Part shown: piece after piece, positions 34,387-42,946 of the stretch
Layout of the letters: the number at the start of each line of letters is the position of its first letter
How positions within the stretch are numbered: the stretch's first letter is position 1
DNA from: Burkholderiales bacterium 67-32
GTDB lineage: Bacteria > Pseudomonadota > Gammaproteobacteria > Burkholderiales > Burkholderiaceae_B
NCBI GenBank assembly: GCA_001898625.1
Contig: MKUP01000023.1
Span: 186,001 to 250,000 of the forward strand
Length of the DNA: 64,000 bases
Direction of reading: 5' to 3'
Notes under the pieces: generated by a model
The model's input: only the letters and a program-made list of their open reading frames with translations
What the model was told of the DNA's origin: nothing
The model's database searches: none
Position numbers and translations under genes: made by a program

Positions 34387-36489
34387 CTAGAACTTGTAGG
34401 TTGCGCTGGCGATGATGCTGCGGCGCGCGCCGTACCAGCAGTCCCCGCGCGACAGGCACGTCGCGACGTAGGTCTTGTCGGTCAGGTTGTTCAGGTTGAG
34501 CGCGTAGCGCCAGTGGTCGGTCTCGTACGAGACCATGGCGTCGAACAGCGTGACCGAGGGGGTGGTGGGAGCCACGCCGTCGCGGAACGAACTCATCCAG
34601 CGCACTCCGGCGCCCAGCGCGAAGCCGCTCACATCGCCCACGGCGAAACGCCACTTGCCCCATGCCGCGGCCTGGTGGCGCGGCATGCCTTCGAGCGATT
34701 TGTCCAGGTCGATGTAGTTGTAGTGCGCGATCAGGTCGAACGTGCGGGTGATCGCGCCGCGATACTCGAGCTCCAGGCCCTTGGTCTTGGTCGCGCCCAC
34801 CTGGACGGAATAGAGCGGATTGGTCGGATCGCCCGCCAACTGGTTCTTTTCCTTGAGCTGGTAAAGCGAGGCAGTGGCCATCCGCCGGCCGTCGGCCGAC
34901 TGGTGCTTGACGCCGACCTCCCACTGTTCGCCGCGCAGGGGCTTGAAGCGCGCGCCACCTTTGTCGGTGCCGGGTACCGGCGTGAACGATTCGCTGTAAT
35001 TGATGTACGGGGCCAGGCCGTTGTCGGCCACGTACATCACGCCAAGGCGCTTGGTCGTGGCATTGTCCTTCTCGTCTGCGCTGCCGGCCAGTCCGGCCGT
35101 GGTGCGGTCGTGGCGGATGCCGGCGGCCACGATCCAGTGCCTGCCTATCTTCATCTGGTCCTGCAGGTACAGGCCCGCCTGGCGCAGCGTGTAGCGCGGT
35201 TCGTCGGTCAGCTCGGGCGGCGTGTAGTTGCCGTAGACCGGATCGTAGGCGTCGATGGTGCCACCGTCGGCCGTGCCGCTGCGGCGGTCGCGGCGGTAGC
35301 GCGTCCAGTCGAAGCCCAGCAGGACCTGGTGCTGCACGACGCCGGTCTGCAGCTTGCCGGTCAGGTGCTGGTCCAGCGTGTCGACGCGCACCTTGGTGAT
35401 GGCGTCGTCCGCATAGCGGCCGATGCGGCGCTGGTTGATCGGATCGGCGGCCCAGCCGCCGGGCTCCGTGAACGCATCCGCATAGTGCGTCAGGTAGTCC
35501 ACCTTGTTGTTGGCATGGCGGAACCCCTGGCTGAAGGACCACTGGTCGTTGAAGCGGTGCTCGAACAGCCAACCGAACGAGGTGCGGCGCGAATCGTAGC
35601 GGTCGTGGCCGGGTTCGCCGATGAAGCGGCTGGTGGGGATCCTGCCGTTGGGGTTGTCGGTGCGCATGCCCGACCAGGGCATGAATTGCGCGGTCGAACC
35701 GCTTTCATCCTTCTGCCACAGGCCTTGCAGCGTGAGCGAGGTCGATGCGCTGGGGCGCCACGTCAGCGAAGGCATGACCAGGCTGCGGTTGTCCTTCACA
35801 TAATCGACCTGAGTGTCGGCATCGCGCTTGAGCGCGACGAGCCGGTACAGCCACTGTCCGTCGGCTGTCAGCGGGCCGGTCAGGTCCACCTGGGCCTGCT
35901 TGCGGCCGCGGTTGCCCAGCTGTATGCCCGCTTCGCCCTGGAACTCGGCCTGCGGGCGCTTGCTGACCATGTTGATGATGCCGCCGGTGCTGCCCTGGCC
36001 GTACAGCATGGCGGCCGGCCCGCGCAGCACCTCCAGGCGCTCCAGCGTGTAGGGTTCGGTGCGGGTGGTGCTGGTGTAGTAGTCGTAGTGCTGGCGCAGG
36101 CCGTCCAGGTACAGGGTGGGTTCGGTGCCGCGTATGCGGACCGAGTCGGCGCGCGAGTCGATACCGTAGGCGTCGGATCTCACGCCGGCCGCGTAGCCCA
36201 GCGCGTCCTGCAGATTGGTGGCCCCCTGGTCCGTCAACTGGTCGCGCGTGACCACGGTGACCGACTGCGGCGTCTCGTGCAGCGGCGTGTCCGTCTTGGT
36301 GGCGGTGGCTGAGCGCTTGGCGGCGTAGCCGTAGACGGGACCGGTGGCGGTTTCGCGCTCGGGAGTGGCTTCGACGCGGATTTCCTGCAAGGTGGCCGGT
36401 TCGGTGGTCTGCGCGGGCAGGGCGGCGGGGAGCGCGCCCAGCGCGGCGGCCAGGCCCGCGCGGCACAGTGGGGTGGAGAAGGGTGGCAT
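34387..36489 (-). CDS. TonB-dependent siderophore receptor
   Basis: A 700-residue outer membrane receptor. After a signal peptide ending at PAQTTEP, the plug domain starts with ATLQEIRVEATPE and contains DTPLHETPQSVTVVTRDQLT and GPAAMLYGQGSTGGIINMVSKRP. Then comes the beta barrel, ending ARRSIIASATYKF with terminal Phe. It lacks the extra N-terminal STN signalling domain, so it is a transport-only receptor and no sigma/anti-sigma pair is adjacent. A Fur box lies 42-54 bp upstream of the start. The siderophore is unknown. Confidence 0.95.
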   Translation of the reverse strand: MPPFSTPLCRAGLAAALGALPAALPAQTTEPATLQEIRVEATPERETATGPVYGYAAKRSATATKTDTPLHETPQSVTVVTRDQLTDQGATNLQDALGYAAGVRSDAYGIDSRADSVRIRGTEPTLYLDGLRQHYDYYTSTTRTEPYTLERLEVLRGPAAMLYGQGSTGGIINMVSKRPQAEFQGEAGIQLGNRGRKQAQVDLTGPLTADGQWLYRLVALKRDADTQVDYVKDNRSLVMPSLTWRPSASTSLTLQGLWQKDESGSTAQFMPWSGMRTDNPNGRIPTSRFIGEPGHDRYDSRRTSFGWLFEHRFNDQWSFSQGFRHANNKVDYLTHYADAFTEPGGWAADPINQRRIGRYADDAITKVRVDTLDQHLTGKLQTGVVQHQVLLGFDWTRYRRDRRSGTADGGTIDAYDPVYGNYTPPELTDEPRYTLRQAGLYLQDQMKIGRHWIVAAGIRHDRTTAGLAGSADEKDNATTKRLGVMYVADNGLAPYINYSESFTPVPGTDKGGARFKPLRGEQWEVGVKHQSADGRRMATASLYQLKEKNQLAGDPTNPLYSVQVGATKTKGLELEYRGAITRTFDLIAHYNYIDLDKSLEGMPRHQAAAWGKWRFAVGDVSGFALGAGVRWMSSFRDGVAPTTPSVTLFDAMVSYETDHWRYALNLNNLTDKTYVATCLSRGDCWYGARRSIIASATYKF

Positions 36490-36530
36490 GGGAACGATGT
36501 CCGACGTGGGTGGGAAATAAATCTTTTAAT

Positions 36531-36543
36531 GATAATTATTATC
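36531..36543. promoter_or_regulatory. Fur box of the siderophore receptor
   Basis: GATAATTATTATC is a perfect 13-bp inverted repeat that matches the core of the Fur consensus (GATAATGATAATCATTATC), with A/T extensions on both sides (36528-36547). It lies in the leader of the TonB receptor gene, as expected for iron repression. Confidence 0.85.
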
Positions 36544-36604
36544 AATTCTATTTCAATAATGAAGTTGTAAGAGTCGGATCGTTCGGGGCAGTTTGCCGAG
36601 GGCG

Positions 36605-36629
36605 AAAAAAAAGCGGCCTGAAAGGCCGC
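36605..36629 (-). terminator. Intrinsic terminator of the tupBCA operon
   Basis: On the minus strand GCGGCCT-TTC-AGGCCGC (arms 36613-36619 and 36623-36629) is followed by eight T. It lies 46 nt after the tupA stop codon. A second GC-rich hairpin (GGCCCGGC / GCCGGGCC, 36649-36669) sits just after the stop without a T-tract. Confidence 0.92.
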
Positions 36630-36674
36630 CCGGAGGAGCGCTTGGCAAGGCCCGGCGCGAGGCCGGGCCGGCCG

Positions 36675-37499
36675 TTACGGCTTGGCGTTGGGGAAGAACA
36701 ACTGCTGGCCGTCGATCTTGTAGCTGGCGATGGTCTGCTGGCCGGCCGGCGAAATGACCCAGTCCACGAACTTCTGGGCGGCCGCGACCTTGACGTGCGG
36801 ATGCTTGGCCGGATTGACCACCATCACGCCATACTGGTTGAACAGGCGCTCGTCCCCTTCCACGAGCACGGTCAGCTTGCCCCGGTTCTTGAAGCTGAGC
36901 CAGGTGCCGCGGTCCGACAGCACGTAGGCGCCGGTGGACGACGCCATGTTCAGCGCCGGCCCCATACCGCAGCCGCAGGCTTTGTAGCCGGTGCCCTTCT
37001 TGTCGTCCAGGCCGGCTTGCTTCCAGTAGCGCAGTTCGGCCGAGTGCGTGCCGCTCTTGTCGCCGCGGGAGATGAACTCGGCGTTCGCCGCCGACAGCTT
37101 CTTCAGCGCCTGGACGATGTCCTTGCCCTTGACGCCGGCGGGGTCGGCGGCGGGGCCGATCAGCACGAAGTCGTTGTACATGACCGGATAGCGCTTGACG
37201 CCGTAGCCCTCGGCGATGAATTTCTCCTCGGCGGCCTGGTCGTGCACGAACAGCACGTCGGCATCCCCGCGCCGGCCGGTGTCCAGCGCCTGGCCCGTGC
37301 CTTGCGCGACCACCTTGATGTCGATGCCGCTGGCCTTCTTGAAGGCGGGCAGCAGGTGGGCGAACAGGCCGGATTGCTCGGTCGATGTGGTCGAGGCCAT
37401 GACGATGGTTTCGGCGGCCGCGGGCAGGCTGGCCAGGGCTGCGGCCGCGGGCAGCAGACAGCCCAGGACCAGGGGGCGCAGGCGGTGGAAGAGCTTCAT
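36675..37499 (-). CDS. tupA: Tungstate ABC transporter substrate-binding protein TupA
   Basis: A 274-residue periplasmic binding protein. The signal peptide (MKLFHRLRPLVLGCLLPAAA) ends near AAAETI. The oxyanion motif TTSTEQSGLF at about residue 38 matches TupA-type proteins that bind tungstate very tightly, and SRGDKSGTH, GCGMGPALNMAS and YVLSDRGTWL follow as in the family. Related proteins may also bind molybdate or vanadate. It is the last gene of tupB-tupC-tupA, overlapping tupC by 4 nt, next to a formate dehydrogenase cluster that would use W or Mo. Confidence 0.88.
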   Translation of the reverse strand: MKLFHRLRPLVLGCLLPAAAALASLPAAAETIVMASTTSTEQSGLFAHLLPAFKKASGIDIKVVAQGTGQALDTGRRGDADVLFVHDQAAEEKFIAEGYGVKRYPVMYNDFVLIGPAADPAGVKGKDIVQALKKLSAANAEFISRGDKSGTHSAELRYWKQAGLDDKKGTGYKACGCGMGPALNMASSTGAYVLSDRGTWLSFKNRGKLTVLVEGDERLFNQYGVMVVNPAKHPHVKVAAAQKFVDWVISPAGQQTIASYKIDGQQLFFPNAKP

Positions 37500-38284
37500 A
37501 TTTTTTCTCCTTTGACGAAAAGACCGGCTTCCTCGGGCAGCGGCCCGTTGAAGAAGGCATGGACGGGAAGGTCCGCCAGGACGCGGCCCCGTTCCAGGTA
37601 GACCACGCGGCTGGCCAGGCGCTTGACCTGTCCCAGGTTGTGGCTGCTGAACACCATGGTCATCGTGCGCCCCGAGCGCGGCTGCGCGAATTCCTGCATC
37701 AAGGCTTCCACCTCGCGCTTGGCGTGCGGATCGAGATTGGCGGTGGGTTCGTCCAGCAAGAGGGCGTCCGCGTCCATGGCCCAGGCCTGGGCCAACGCCA
37801 CGCGCTGCTGCTGCCCACCGGACAGCGCCTTGGCGTTGCGGCCGGCCAGTTCGGCCATGTCGACGCGCGCCAGCGCGTCCATGGCGGACTGCCGCGCCTG
37901 GCGCCAGCCCATGCCCCGCAGCCACAGTCCCAGCGCGACATTGCTCCGTACCGAGGTGCGCAGCATGTGCGGCCGCTGGAACACCAGGGCCTGCCGATTG
38001 CGCGGCAGGCAGGAGACGGTACCCGAGGCGGGGGCGAGCAGGCCGTGCAGCACGCGCAGCAGCGTGCTCTTGCCGCTGCCGTTCGTACCGACCAGGGCGA
38101 CGCGCTCGCCCGCGTGGATGGACAGGTCGACCCCGTGCAGCGCGCGCACCTGCCCATAGTGCAGATCGACATCGCGCAGCGAGAACAAGGCCGGAGAAGG
38201 CGCCGGTTCCCGTACGTCCGCCACGGCCGGAATCGCGAGGGCCGGATCGGTGTCCAGGGGCATGATCGAGGCCGCGCGCTTCAT
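37496..38284 (-). CDS. tupC: Tungstate ABC transporter ATP-binding protein TupC
   Basis: A 262-residue ABC ATPase. Walker A is GTNGSGKST, the Q-loop is ALVFQRPHM, the signature is ALSGGQQQRVALAQAW, Walker B is LLLDEPTANLD and the H-loop is SSHNLGQ. It has a longer N-terminus (about 30 residues, Pro/Ala-rich) than typical, which may be partly untranslated. It overlaps tupB (4 nt) and tupA (4 nt), so the three form a coupled operon. Confidence 0.9.
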   Translation of the reverse strand: MKRAASIMPLDTDPALAIPAVADVREPAPSPALFSLRDVDLHYGQVRALHGVDLSIHAGERVALVGTNGSGKSTLLRVLHGLLAPASGTVSCLPRNRQALVFQRPHMLRTSVRSNVALGLWLRGMGWRQARQSAMDALARVDMAELAGRNAKALSGGQQQRVALAQAWAMDADALLLDEPTANLDPHAKREVEALMQEFAQPRSGRTMTMVFSSHNLGQVKRLASRVVYLERGRVLADLPVHAFFNGPLPEEAGLFVKGEKI

Positions 38285-39024
38285 GCGGCCGGATCCGGCA
38301 TGCGCAGCCACGCGGACAGGCCCGCGTCGCGCCGTTCGCGCCAGCGGCGCACCAGCGAGATCAGCGTGTTCAGCAGCAGCACCACGGCCAGCAGCACCAT
38401 GCCCAGCGCCACGGCCAGGGGCAGGTCGCCCTTGCTGGTCTCGAGCGCGATGGCCGTCGTCATGACCCGCGTGTAGCCTTCGATGTTGCCGCCGACGATC
38501 ATCACGGCCCCCACTTCCGAGACCGCCCGGCCGAAGGCCGCGATGAGGATGGTCAGCAGCGCGAAACGTTCATCCCAGGTCAGCAGCAGTCCGCGCATGA
38601 ACGTGCCCGCGCCCAGCGAACGCAGTTGTTCGCCATGGCTGCGGTCGGCATCCTCGACCACCTGCCGCGTCAAGGCCATGACCACCGGCAGCACCAGGAT
38701 GGACTGCGCCACCACCATGGCCTGGAACGAGAACATCCAGCCCAGAAACCCCAGCGGCCCCGAGCGCGACAGCAGCAGATAGACCAGCAGCCCCACCACG
38801 ACGGAGGGCAGGGCGAGCAGGGTATTGAGCAGCGTCAGCACGGCCCCTCGTCCCGGGAACCGCGCCACCCCCAGCCACGCCCCCAGCAGCAGCCCGGCGG
38901 CACAGGCCAGCACACAGGCACAGGCGCTGACCGCCAGCGACAACCTGACGATGTCGAGCAGGACGGGATCGAGAGAGAGGATGAGGCGCAGCGCTGTGAC
39001 CGCGCTTTCCGCAAGAGTGTTCAT
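38281..39024 (-). CDS. tupB: Tungstate ABC transporter permease TupB
   Basis: A 247-residue inner membrane permease with about six hydrophobic segments. The EAA-type loop is seen as SLGAGTFMRGLLLTWDERFALLTILIAAFGRAVSEVGAV (core around RAVSEVGAVMIVGG). This is the ModB/TupB class of permease. The start MNTLAESAVTALRL was chosen; longer versions would read into the leader with the regulatory motif. A GATATGAAGTG-type palindrome lies 51-70 bp upstream. Confidence 0.9.
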   Translation of the reverse strand: MNTLAESAVTALRLILSLDPVLLDIVRLSLAVSACACVLACAAGLLLGAWLGVARFPGRGAVLTLLNTLLALPSVVVGLLVYLLLSRSGPLGFLGWMFSFQAMVVAQSILVLPVVMALTRQVVEDADRSHGEQLRSLGAGTFMRGLLLTWDERFALLTILIAAFGRAVSEVGAVMIVGGNIEGYTRVMTTAIALETSKGDLPLAVALGMVLLAVVLLLNTLISLVRRWRERRDAGLSAWLRMPDPAA

Positions 39025-39074
39025 GCCATCTTCAAATGTGCCGCCCCAGCGTAGCGGAGTGAGGCAGACGAGGC

Positions 39075-39094
39075 GATATGAAGTGATGTGCATA
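39075..39094. promoter_or_regulatory. Shared palindromic motif, copy 1 (tup leader)
   Basis: GATATGAAGTGATGTGCATA, 51-70 bp before the tupB start. It matches the site at 47053-47072 in the fdh leader at 19 of 20 positions. It contains an imperfect inverted pair, TATG and GCATA. The upstream bases (ATACTTATG on the minus strand) could be the -10 region, so a protein bound here would block transcription. The divergent ModE-like regulator gene at 39366 is the natural candidate. Confidence 0.6.
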
Positions 39095-39100
39095 AGTATC

Positions 39101-39352
39101 CCACCCCCAAGCGGCCTTTGGCCGCTCCCCCTCAAGGGGGCGGCGCTGGCGGACCGGCAAAGCCGGATCCGCGGCGCCCTGGGTCTAGTACCCGTTTCTT
39201 GGTACGCCACACCGTTGCTACCGCTGGCAGATAACGAAGCACGGGTGCCCCAACCCAAGACAACGGTACTAGACCCAGGATGCGGAGGATCCGGCTCCGC
39301 CGGTCCTCTCGCATCGCCCCCTGGGGGGCGCGCGTCAGCGCGTAGGGGGGGG
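39101..39352. repeat. Composite GC-rich inverted repeat between tup and its regulator
   Basis: Two copies of a dispersed repeat stand head to head. The left copy (39101-39172, inverted) and right copy (39286-39350) share GCGGATCCGGCTCCGCCGGT-like and CCCCCTGGGG-like blocks. Between them an imperfect 25-bp inverted repeat (from 39178 and ending at 39280, with CCTGGGTCTAGTACC) encloses a unique core of about 50 bp. Similar single copies occur at 54744-54890 and 63227-63291. No open reading frame in it is supported. Confidence 0.8.
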
Positions 39353-39365
39353 CTATACTCCTCCA

Positions 39366-40475
39366 GTGCATCAAATCGAGCTCTCCTACACCTTCGGCGT
39401 GCCCCGCGCCAACGCCGCCTCCATCCGCAATCCGCTGATGGACCTGCTGTATGCCATCCGGGAACAGGGTTCGATCTCGGCCGCCGCCAAGGCCCTGGAC
39501 CTGTCTTATCGCCACGTCTGGGGCGAGCTCAAACGCTGGGAGAAAAATCTCGGGCACGCGCTGGTGATCTGGGACAAGGGCCAGCCGGCCCGGCTGACCG
39601 AGTTCGGCAACAAGCTGCTGTGGGCCGAGCGGCAGGCGCAGGCGCGGCTGGCGCCGCAGATCGGCGCCTTGTATGCCGACCTGGAGCGGGCCTTCGCGGT
39701 CGCCTTCGACGACGCGGCCCACGTGGTCGCCCTGCATGCCAGCCACGACGACGCGCTGGCTTCGCTGCGCGAGCACGCCGTGGCCAGCGACAAGCTGCAC
39801 CTGGACATACGCTTCACCGGCAGCGTCGACGCGATCAAGGCCTTGAACGAAGGCCGGTGCGTGATGGCAGGCTTCCACGCTCCCGCCGATTCCCCGCCGG
39901 GCTCGCTGGCGGAACGAACCTACAAGCCGCTGCTCGAACCCGGCCAGCACAAGATCATCGGCTTCGCCCGCCGCAGCCAGGGGCTGATGGTGGCGCGGGG
40001 CAACCCGCTGGGCATCGCCTCGCTGACCGATCTCGCGCGGGCCGACGTGCGTTTCGTGAATCGTCCGCTGGGCACGGGCACGCGCGTGCTGCTGGACGAA
40101 TTGCTGGCCAGGCAGGCGTTGTCGCCGTCGGCCATCCAGGGCTACGCCCATACCGAGCCGTCGCATGCGGCGGTGGCGCACGCGGTGGCCTCGGGCGCCG
40201 TGGACGCGGGCCTGGGCATCGAGGTCGCGGCCCGGGCCAGCCGGCTGGACTTCATCCCGCTGGTGTCTGAAAACTATTTCCTGGTCTGCCTGAAGTCGAC
40301 GCTGGAACTGCCGTCCACGCAAGCCTTGCTGGGCATCCTGCGCAGCGAGGCCTGGCAGCGCAAGCTGGCCGCGATGCCGGGGTACCAGCCGCAGCAAAGC
40401 GGCGAGGTGCTGTCGATGCGGCGTGTGCTGCCGTGGTGGAATTTCCGCACGCCCAAGGCCGGCAAGCGCGGCTGA
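39366..40475 (+). CDS. ModE-type HTH regulator with C-terminal substrate-binding domain
   Basis: A 369-residue one-component regulator. Residues 15-100 form a ModE N-terminal-like winged HTH (LLYAIREQGSISAAAKALDL and SYRHVWGELKRWEKNLG), and about residues 120-345 form a periplasmic-binding-like domain (QGLMVARGNPLGIASLTDLA, RFVNRPLGTGTRVLLDELL, HAVASGAVDAGLGIEVAA). Such proteins are annotated next to Tup/Mod transporters and probably sense tungstate or molybdate directly. The start is GTG; TATACT lies at 39354-39359, only 6 nt before it, so the mRNA may be leaderless. It is divergent from tupBCA. Confidence 0.82.
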   Translation: MHQIELSYTFGVPRANAASIRNPLMDLLYAIREQGSISAAAKALDLSYRHVWGELKRWEKNLGHALVIWDKGQPARLTEFGNKLLWAERQAQARLAPQIGALYADLERAFAVAFDDAAHVVALHASHDDALASLREHAVASDKLHLDIRFTGSVDAIKALNEGRCVMAGFHAPADSPPGSLAERTYKPLLEPGQHKIIGFARRSQGLMVARGNPLGIASLTDLARADVRFVNRPLGTGTRVLLDELLARQALSPSAIQGYAHTEPSHAAVAHAVASGAVDAGLGIEVAARASRLDFIPLVSENYFLVCLKSTLELPSTQALLGILRSEAWQRKLAAMPGYQPQQSGEVLSMRRVLPWWNFRTPKAGKRG

Positions 40476-40485
40476 AGCGGTCCGG

Positions 40486-41367
40486 TCAGGCGTCCTGCGG
40501 CGCGGCTCGAACGGGGCGGGGCGCCGCGGCCAGTTCCGGCTGCAGGACCAGGCGCCAGGGCGCCGTATAGCAGAGGAAATGCTTGTTGGTAGCGCGGCCG
40601 ATCGCGCACAGGCCCAGCCGCTCGGCCAGTTCGAAGCCCATCTGCGTGATGCCGCTGCGCGAGACGACGATGGGAATGCCCATCTGCGCCGCCTTGATGA
40701 TCATCTCGCTGGTGAGCCGGCCCGTGGTGTAGAACACCTTGTCGTGGCCCGCCATCCGGGCCGGGTCCTGCAGCCACATCCATCCTGCGATGGTATCGAT
40801 GGCGTTGTGGCGCCCGACGTCCTCGACGAACATCAGCATGTGCTCGCCCTGGAACAACGCGCACCCGTGCACGGAGCCGGCGGACTTGTAGGTGGTTTCC
40901 TGCCGCCGGATGGCGTCCAGCAGGCCGTAGAGCTGGCCCTGGGTGAGGCGCGCGTCGTCGGGCAGGCGGATGTCGTCGATCTCGTCCATCAACCCGCCGA
41001 AGACGCTGCCCTGGCCACAGCCGGTGGTGACCACGCGCTGGGAGGTGCGGGCTTCCAGGTCCTGGATGCCGTGGCGTGTCTGCACCGCCGCCGCCTGGAC
41101 TTCCCAATCGACGGTGACCGCCTCGACCTCGTCTATCGAGCGCACCAGGCGCTGGTTGCGCAGATAGCCCAGCACCAGCAGTTCGGGCAGGGCGCCCAGG
41201 GTCATTAGCGTGACCAGTTCGCGCTTGTCGACGTAGACGGTCAGCGACCGTTCGGCCGGGATGGAAACCGTGTCGCTCAGGCCATGTTCGTTGACGACGG
41301 TGATCTCGCGCGTCAGCGGCGCACGAGCGTCGGTCAGGAAAGGACGGTGGCGGAGCGATGCGGTCAC
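40486..41367 (-). CDS. fdhD: Formate dehydrogenase accessory sulfurtransferase FdhD
   Basis: A 293-residue FdhD homologue, which transfers sulfur from IscS to the Mo/W cofactor of formate dehydrogenase. Blocks are VVNEHGLSDTVSIPAERS, LVLGYLRNQRLV, TTGCGQGSVFG, TYKSAGSVHGCALF and FVEDVGRHNAIDTI, all family-typical. The Cys loop reads T-G-C-G-Q-G, so only one Cys of the E. coli C-x-x-C is present; in E. coli the first Cys is the important one. The GTG start overlaps the upstream stop (GTGA), which decides the start and shows translational coupling with the fdh operon. Confidence 0.92.
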   Translation of the reverse strand: MTASLRHRPFLTDARAPLTREITVVNEHGLSDTVSIPAERSLTVYVDKRELVTLMTLGALPELLVLGYLRNQRLVRSIDEVEAVTVDWEVQAAAVQTRHGIQDLEARTSQRVVTTGCGQGSVFGGLMDEIDDIRLPDDARLTQGQLYGLLDAIRRQETTYKSAGSVHGCALFQGEHMLMFVEDVGRHNAIDTIAGWMWLQDPARMAGHDKVFYTTGRLTSEMIIKAAQMGIPIVVSRSGITQMGFELAERLGLCAIGRATNKHFLCYTAPWRLVLQPELAAAPRPVRAAPQDA

Positions 41368-41738
41368 TGTTTGGGCGTGGCGGCGTCGGGCGCGGCGGTG
41401 TTGTGCGGCGCCTTGGCTGTTTCCGAAGGGGAATGCGCGCCGGCCGCTTCCAGCGGCTTGGCCTCGGGTGGCGTGTAGGCGAACGGGCCCGGATCGGCGC
41501 AAGGCGGCATGGACGCGGGCTCGTGCACGGACTTGCCGGCGGCGCGCGCGCTGGCGAAGTAGACGGACGCGGTCTTGTTCTGGGCCTGGCAGAGTTTGTA
41601 GCCGTCGACCTTGCCTGTCCAGGCGGTACGGGCGGCGGCCTCGGCCGCCTTGGCCTGGGCCTCGGGGCTGGGCGGAGGCAGCTTGGCCAGGGCCGCGGTG
41701 GAGAAGACGGCCAGCAGCAGCGCGAGGGCGGTTTTCAT
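41364..41738 (-). CDS. Small exported protein of the fdh operon, function unknown
   Basis: A 124-residue protein with a clear signal peptide (MKTALALLLAVFSTAALAK). The mature part has an Ala/Glu-rich helix (PEAQAKAAEAAARTAWTG), a pair of Cys (KLCQAQNKTASVYF and MPPCADPG) that could form a disulfide, and a Pro/Ala-rich tail. I do not recognise a family. Its place between the cytochrome subunit and fdhD, with a 4-nt overlap to fdhD, suggests a periplasmic role for the formate dehydrogenase complex. Confidence 0.75.
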   Translation of the reverse strand: MKTALALLLAVFSTAALAKLPPPSPEAQAKAAEAAARTAWTGKVDGYKLCQAQNKTASVYFASARAAGKSVHEPASMPPCADPGPFAYTPPEAKPLEAAGAHSPSETAKAPHNTAAPDAATPKQ

Positions 41739-41767
41739 GCGGGATCTCCTGGTCGAGGCCGGCGGGT

Positions 41768-42934
41768 TCAGGCGTTCGCCGGCCGGGTGTCCGGCTTCTT
41801 CTGCGCAGGCTGGGTGCGCTGGGCGGGGATCTTGCCCGCCTGGATATCGTTGTACCAGAGTTCGTGGTGCTCGCGGGCCCAGGCCTCGTCCACGTAGCCG
41901 GTCTTCATGGCCTTGTAGGCGCCTTTCATGCCTATGGTGCCCAGGTAGATGTGACCCAGGAACATGCACATCATCAGGATGGTCGCCACGGCGTGGACCA
42001 TGTGGGCGATCTGCATGGTGCCGCGGGTGTAGACCAGGCCGGGAATGACCCGGTCCAGCACCAGCCCGGAGCCGATGACGATGAAGCCCAGGAACAGCAC
42101 GCCGCCCCAGAATACGAGCTTTTCTCCGGCGTTGAAGCGGCCGGTGGGCACGTGCTGGCCGTTGAACAGTCCGCCGCCCTTGCGCAGCCAGACCATGTCG
42201 TCGCGCGTGGGCAGGTTGTCGCGGATGAAGGTGAAGAAGACCACCACCAGCGAGACCGCGAACAGCGGGCCCACGAAATTGTGGCCGGTCTTGAGCACCC
42301 AGGTCATCCAGCCGAACAGGGCGCTGCCCATGATGGGCAGCAGGAAGAACTTGCCGAAGGCCATGATCAGGCCCGAGATCGCCAGGATCACGAACGCGGC
42401 GGCATTGACCCAGTGGGCCGCCCGCTCGAAATACGTGAAGCGTTCGATCTTGCGGCCGGTCTCGGCGCCGTGGACGGTCAGCGGGCCCTTGGCGAAGTAG
42501 AACAGCGCGATGGCCACCAGCACGATCAGCAGCAGCGAACCGCCGTAGGGGATCAGCCAGTTGTTGCGCACCTGCCGCCAGGCTTCGCCGGCCGAGGTGT
42601 ATTTCGAGCCCGGGTACTGCACGAAGCGCTGGATCAGCACGCCGGCTTCCGGGGCTTCGCTGCGCGGCAGGCTGCTGTAGCCGGGCTGGCCGGAATTGAC
42701 CAGGCGCCAGTTCGGCGCGTTGTTGCCCGGCTGGACCTTGGCCCGTTCGGCGTTGGTCTGGTCGGCATAGCCCGGGTCCTGGCTGGCGTCGGGCTTGACG
42801 TCGAAGATGTTGGTGCTCTGGATGGCACCCAATGAGGTGCCGGCAGGGGGCTGCGCGGCATCAGCCGCCAGGGCGGCGGGGGATGCCAGCATGGCGCCGA
42901 ACAGCGCGAGCGCGGCAAGTAGCGACCGTATCAT
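41768..42934 (-). CDS. Formate dehydrogenase subunit gamma (cytochrome b)
   Basis: A 388-residue membrane subunit that passes electrons from the Fe-S subunit to quinone. An N-terminal signal peptide and a periplasmic stretch of about 120 residues precede the four-helix cytochrome b domain (YFERAAHWVNAAAFVILAIS, TGHNFVGPLFAVSLVVV, MVHAVATILMMCMFLGHIYL). The His residues of these helices are candidates for heme b ligands. The length and N-terminal extension match betaproteobacterial FDH gamma rather than the shorter E. coli FdnI. Confidence 0.93.
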   Translation of the reverse strand: MIRSLLAALALFGAMLASPAALAADAAQPPAGTSLGAIQSTNIFDVKPDASQDPGYADQTNAERAKVQPGNNAPNWRLVNSGQPGYSSLPRSEAPEAGVLIQRFVQYPGSKYTSAGEAWRQVRNNWLIPYGGSLLLIVLVAIALFYFAKGPLTVHGAETGRKIERFTYFERAAHWVNAAAFVILAISGLIMAFGKFFLLPIMGSALFGWMTWVLKTGHNFVGPLFAVSLVVVFFTFIRDNLPTRDDMVWLRKGGGLFNGQHVPTGRFNAGEKLVFWGGVLFLGFIVIGSGLVLDRVIPGLVYTRGTMQIAHMVHAVATILMMCMFLGHIYLGTIGMKGAYKAMKTGYVDEAWAREHHELWYNDIQAGKIPAQRTQPAQKKPDTRPANA

Positions 42935-42946
42935 GGCGACCTCCGG

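Noticed and set aside
39101-39352. An insertion sequence between tupB and the regulator
   Set aside because: No transposase frame is present and the length is too short. It is better explained by two copies of a dispersed repeat.
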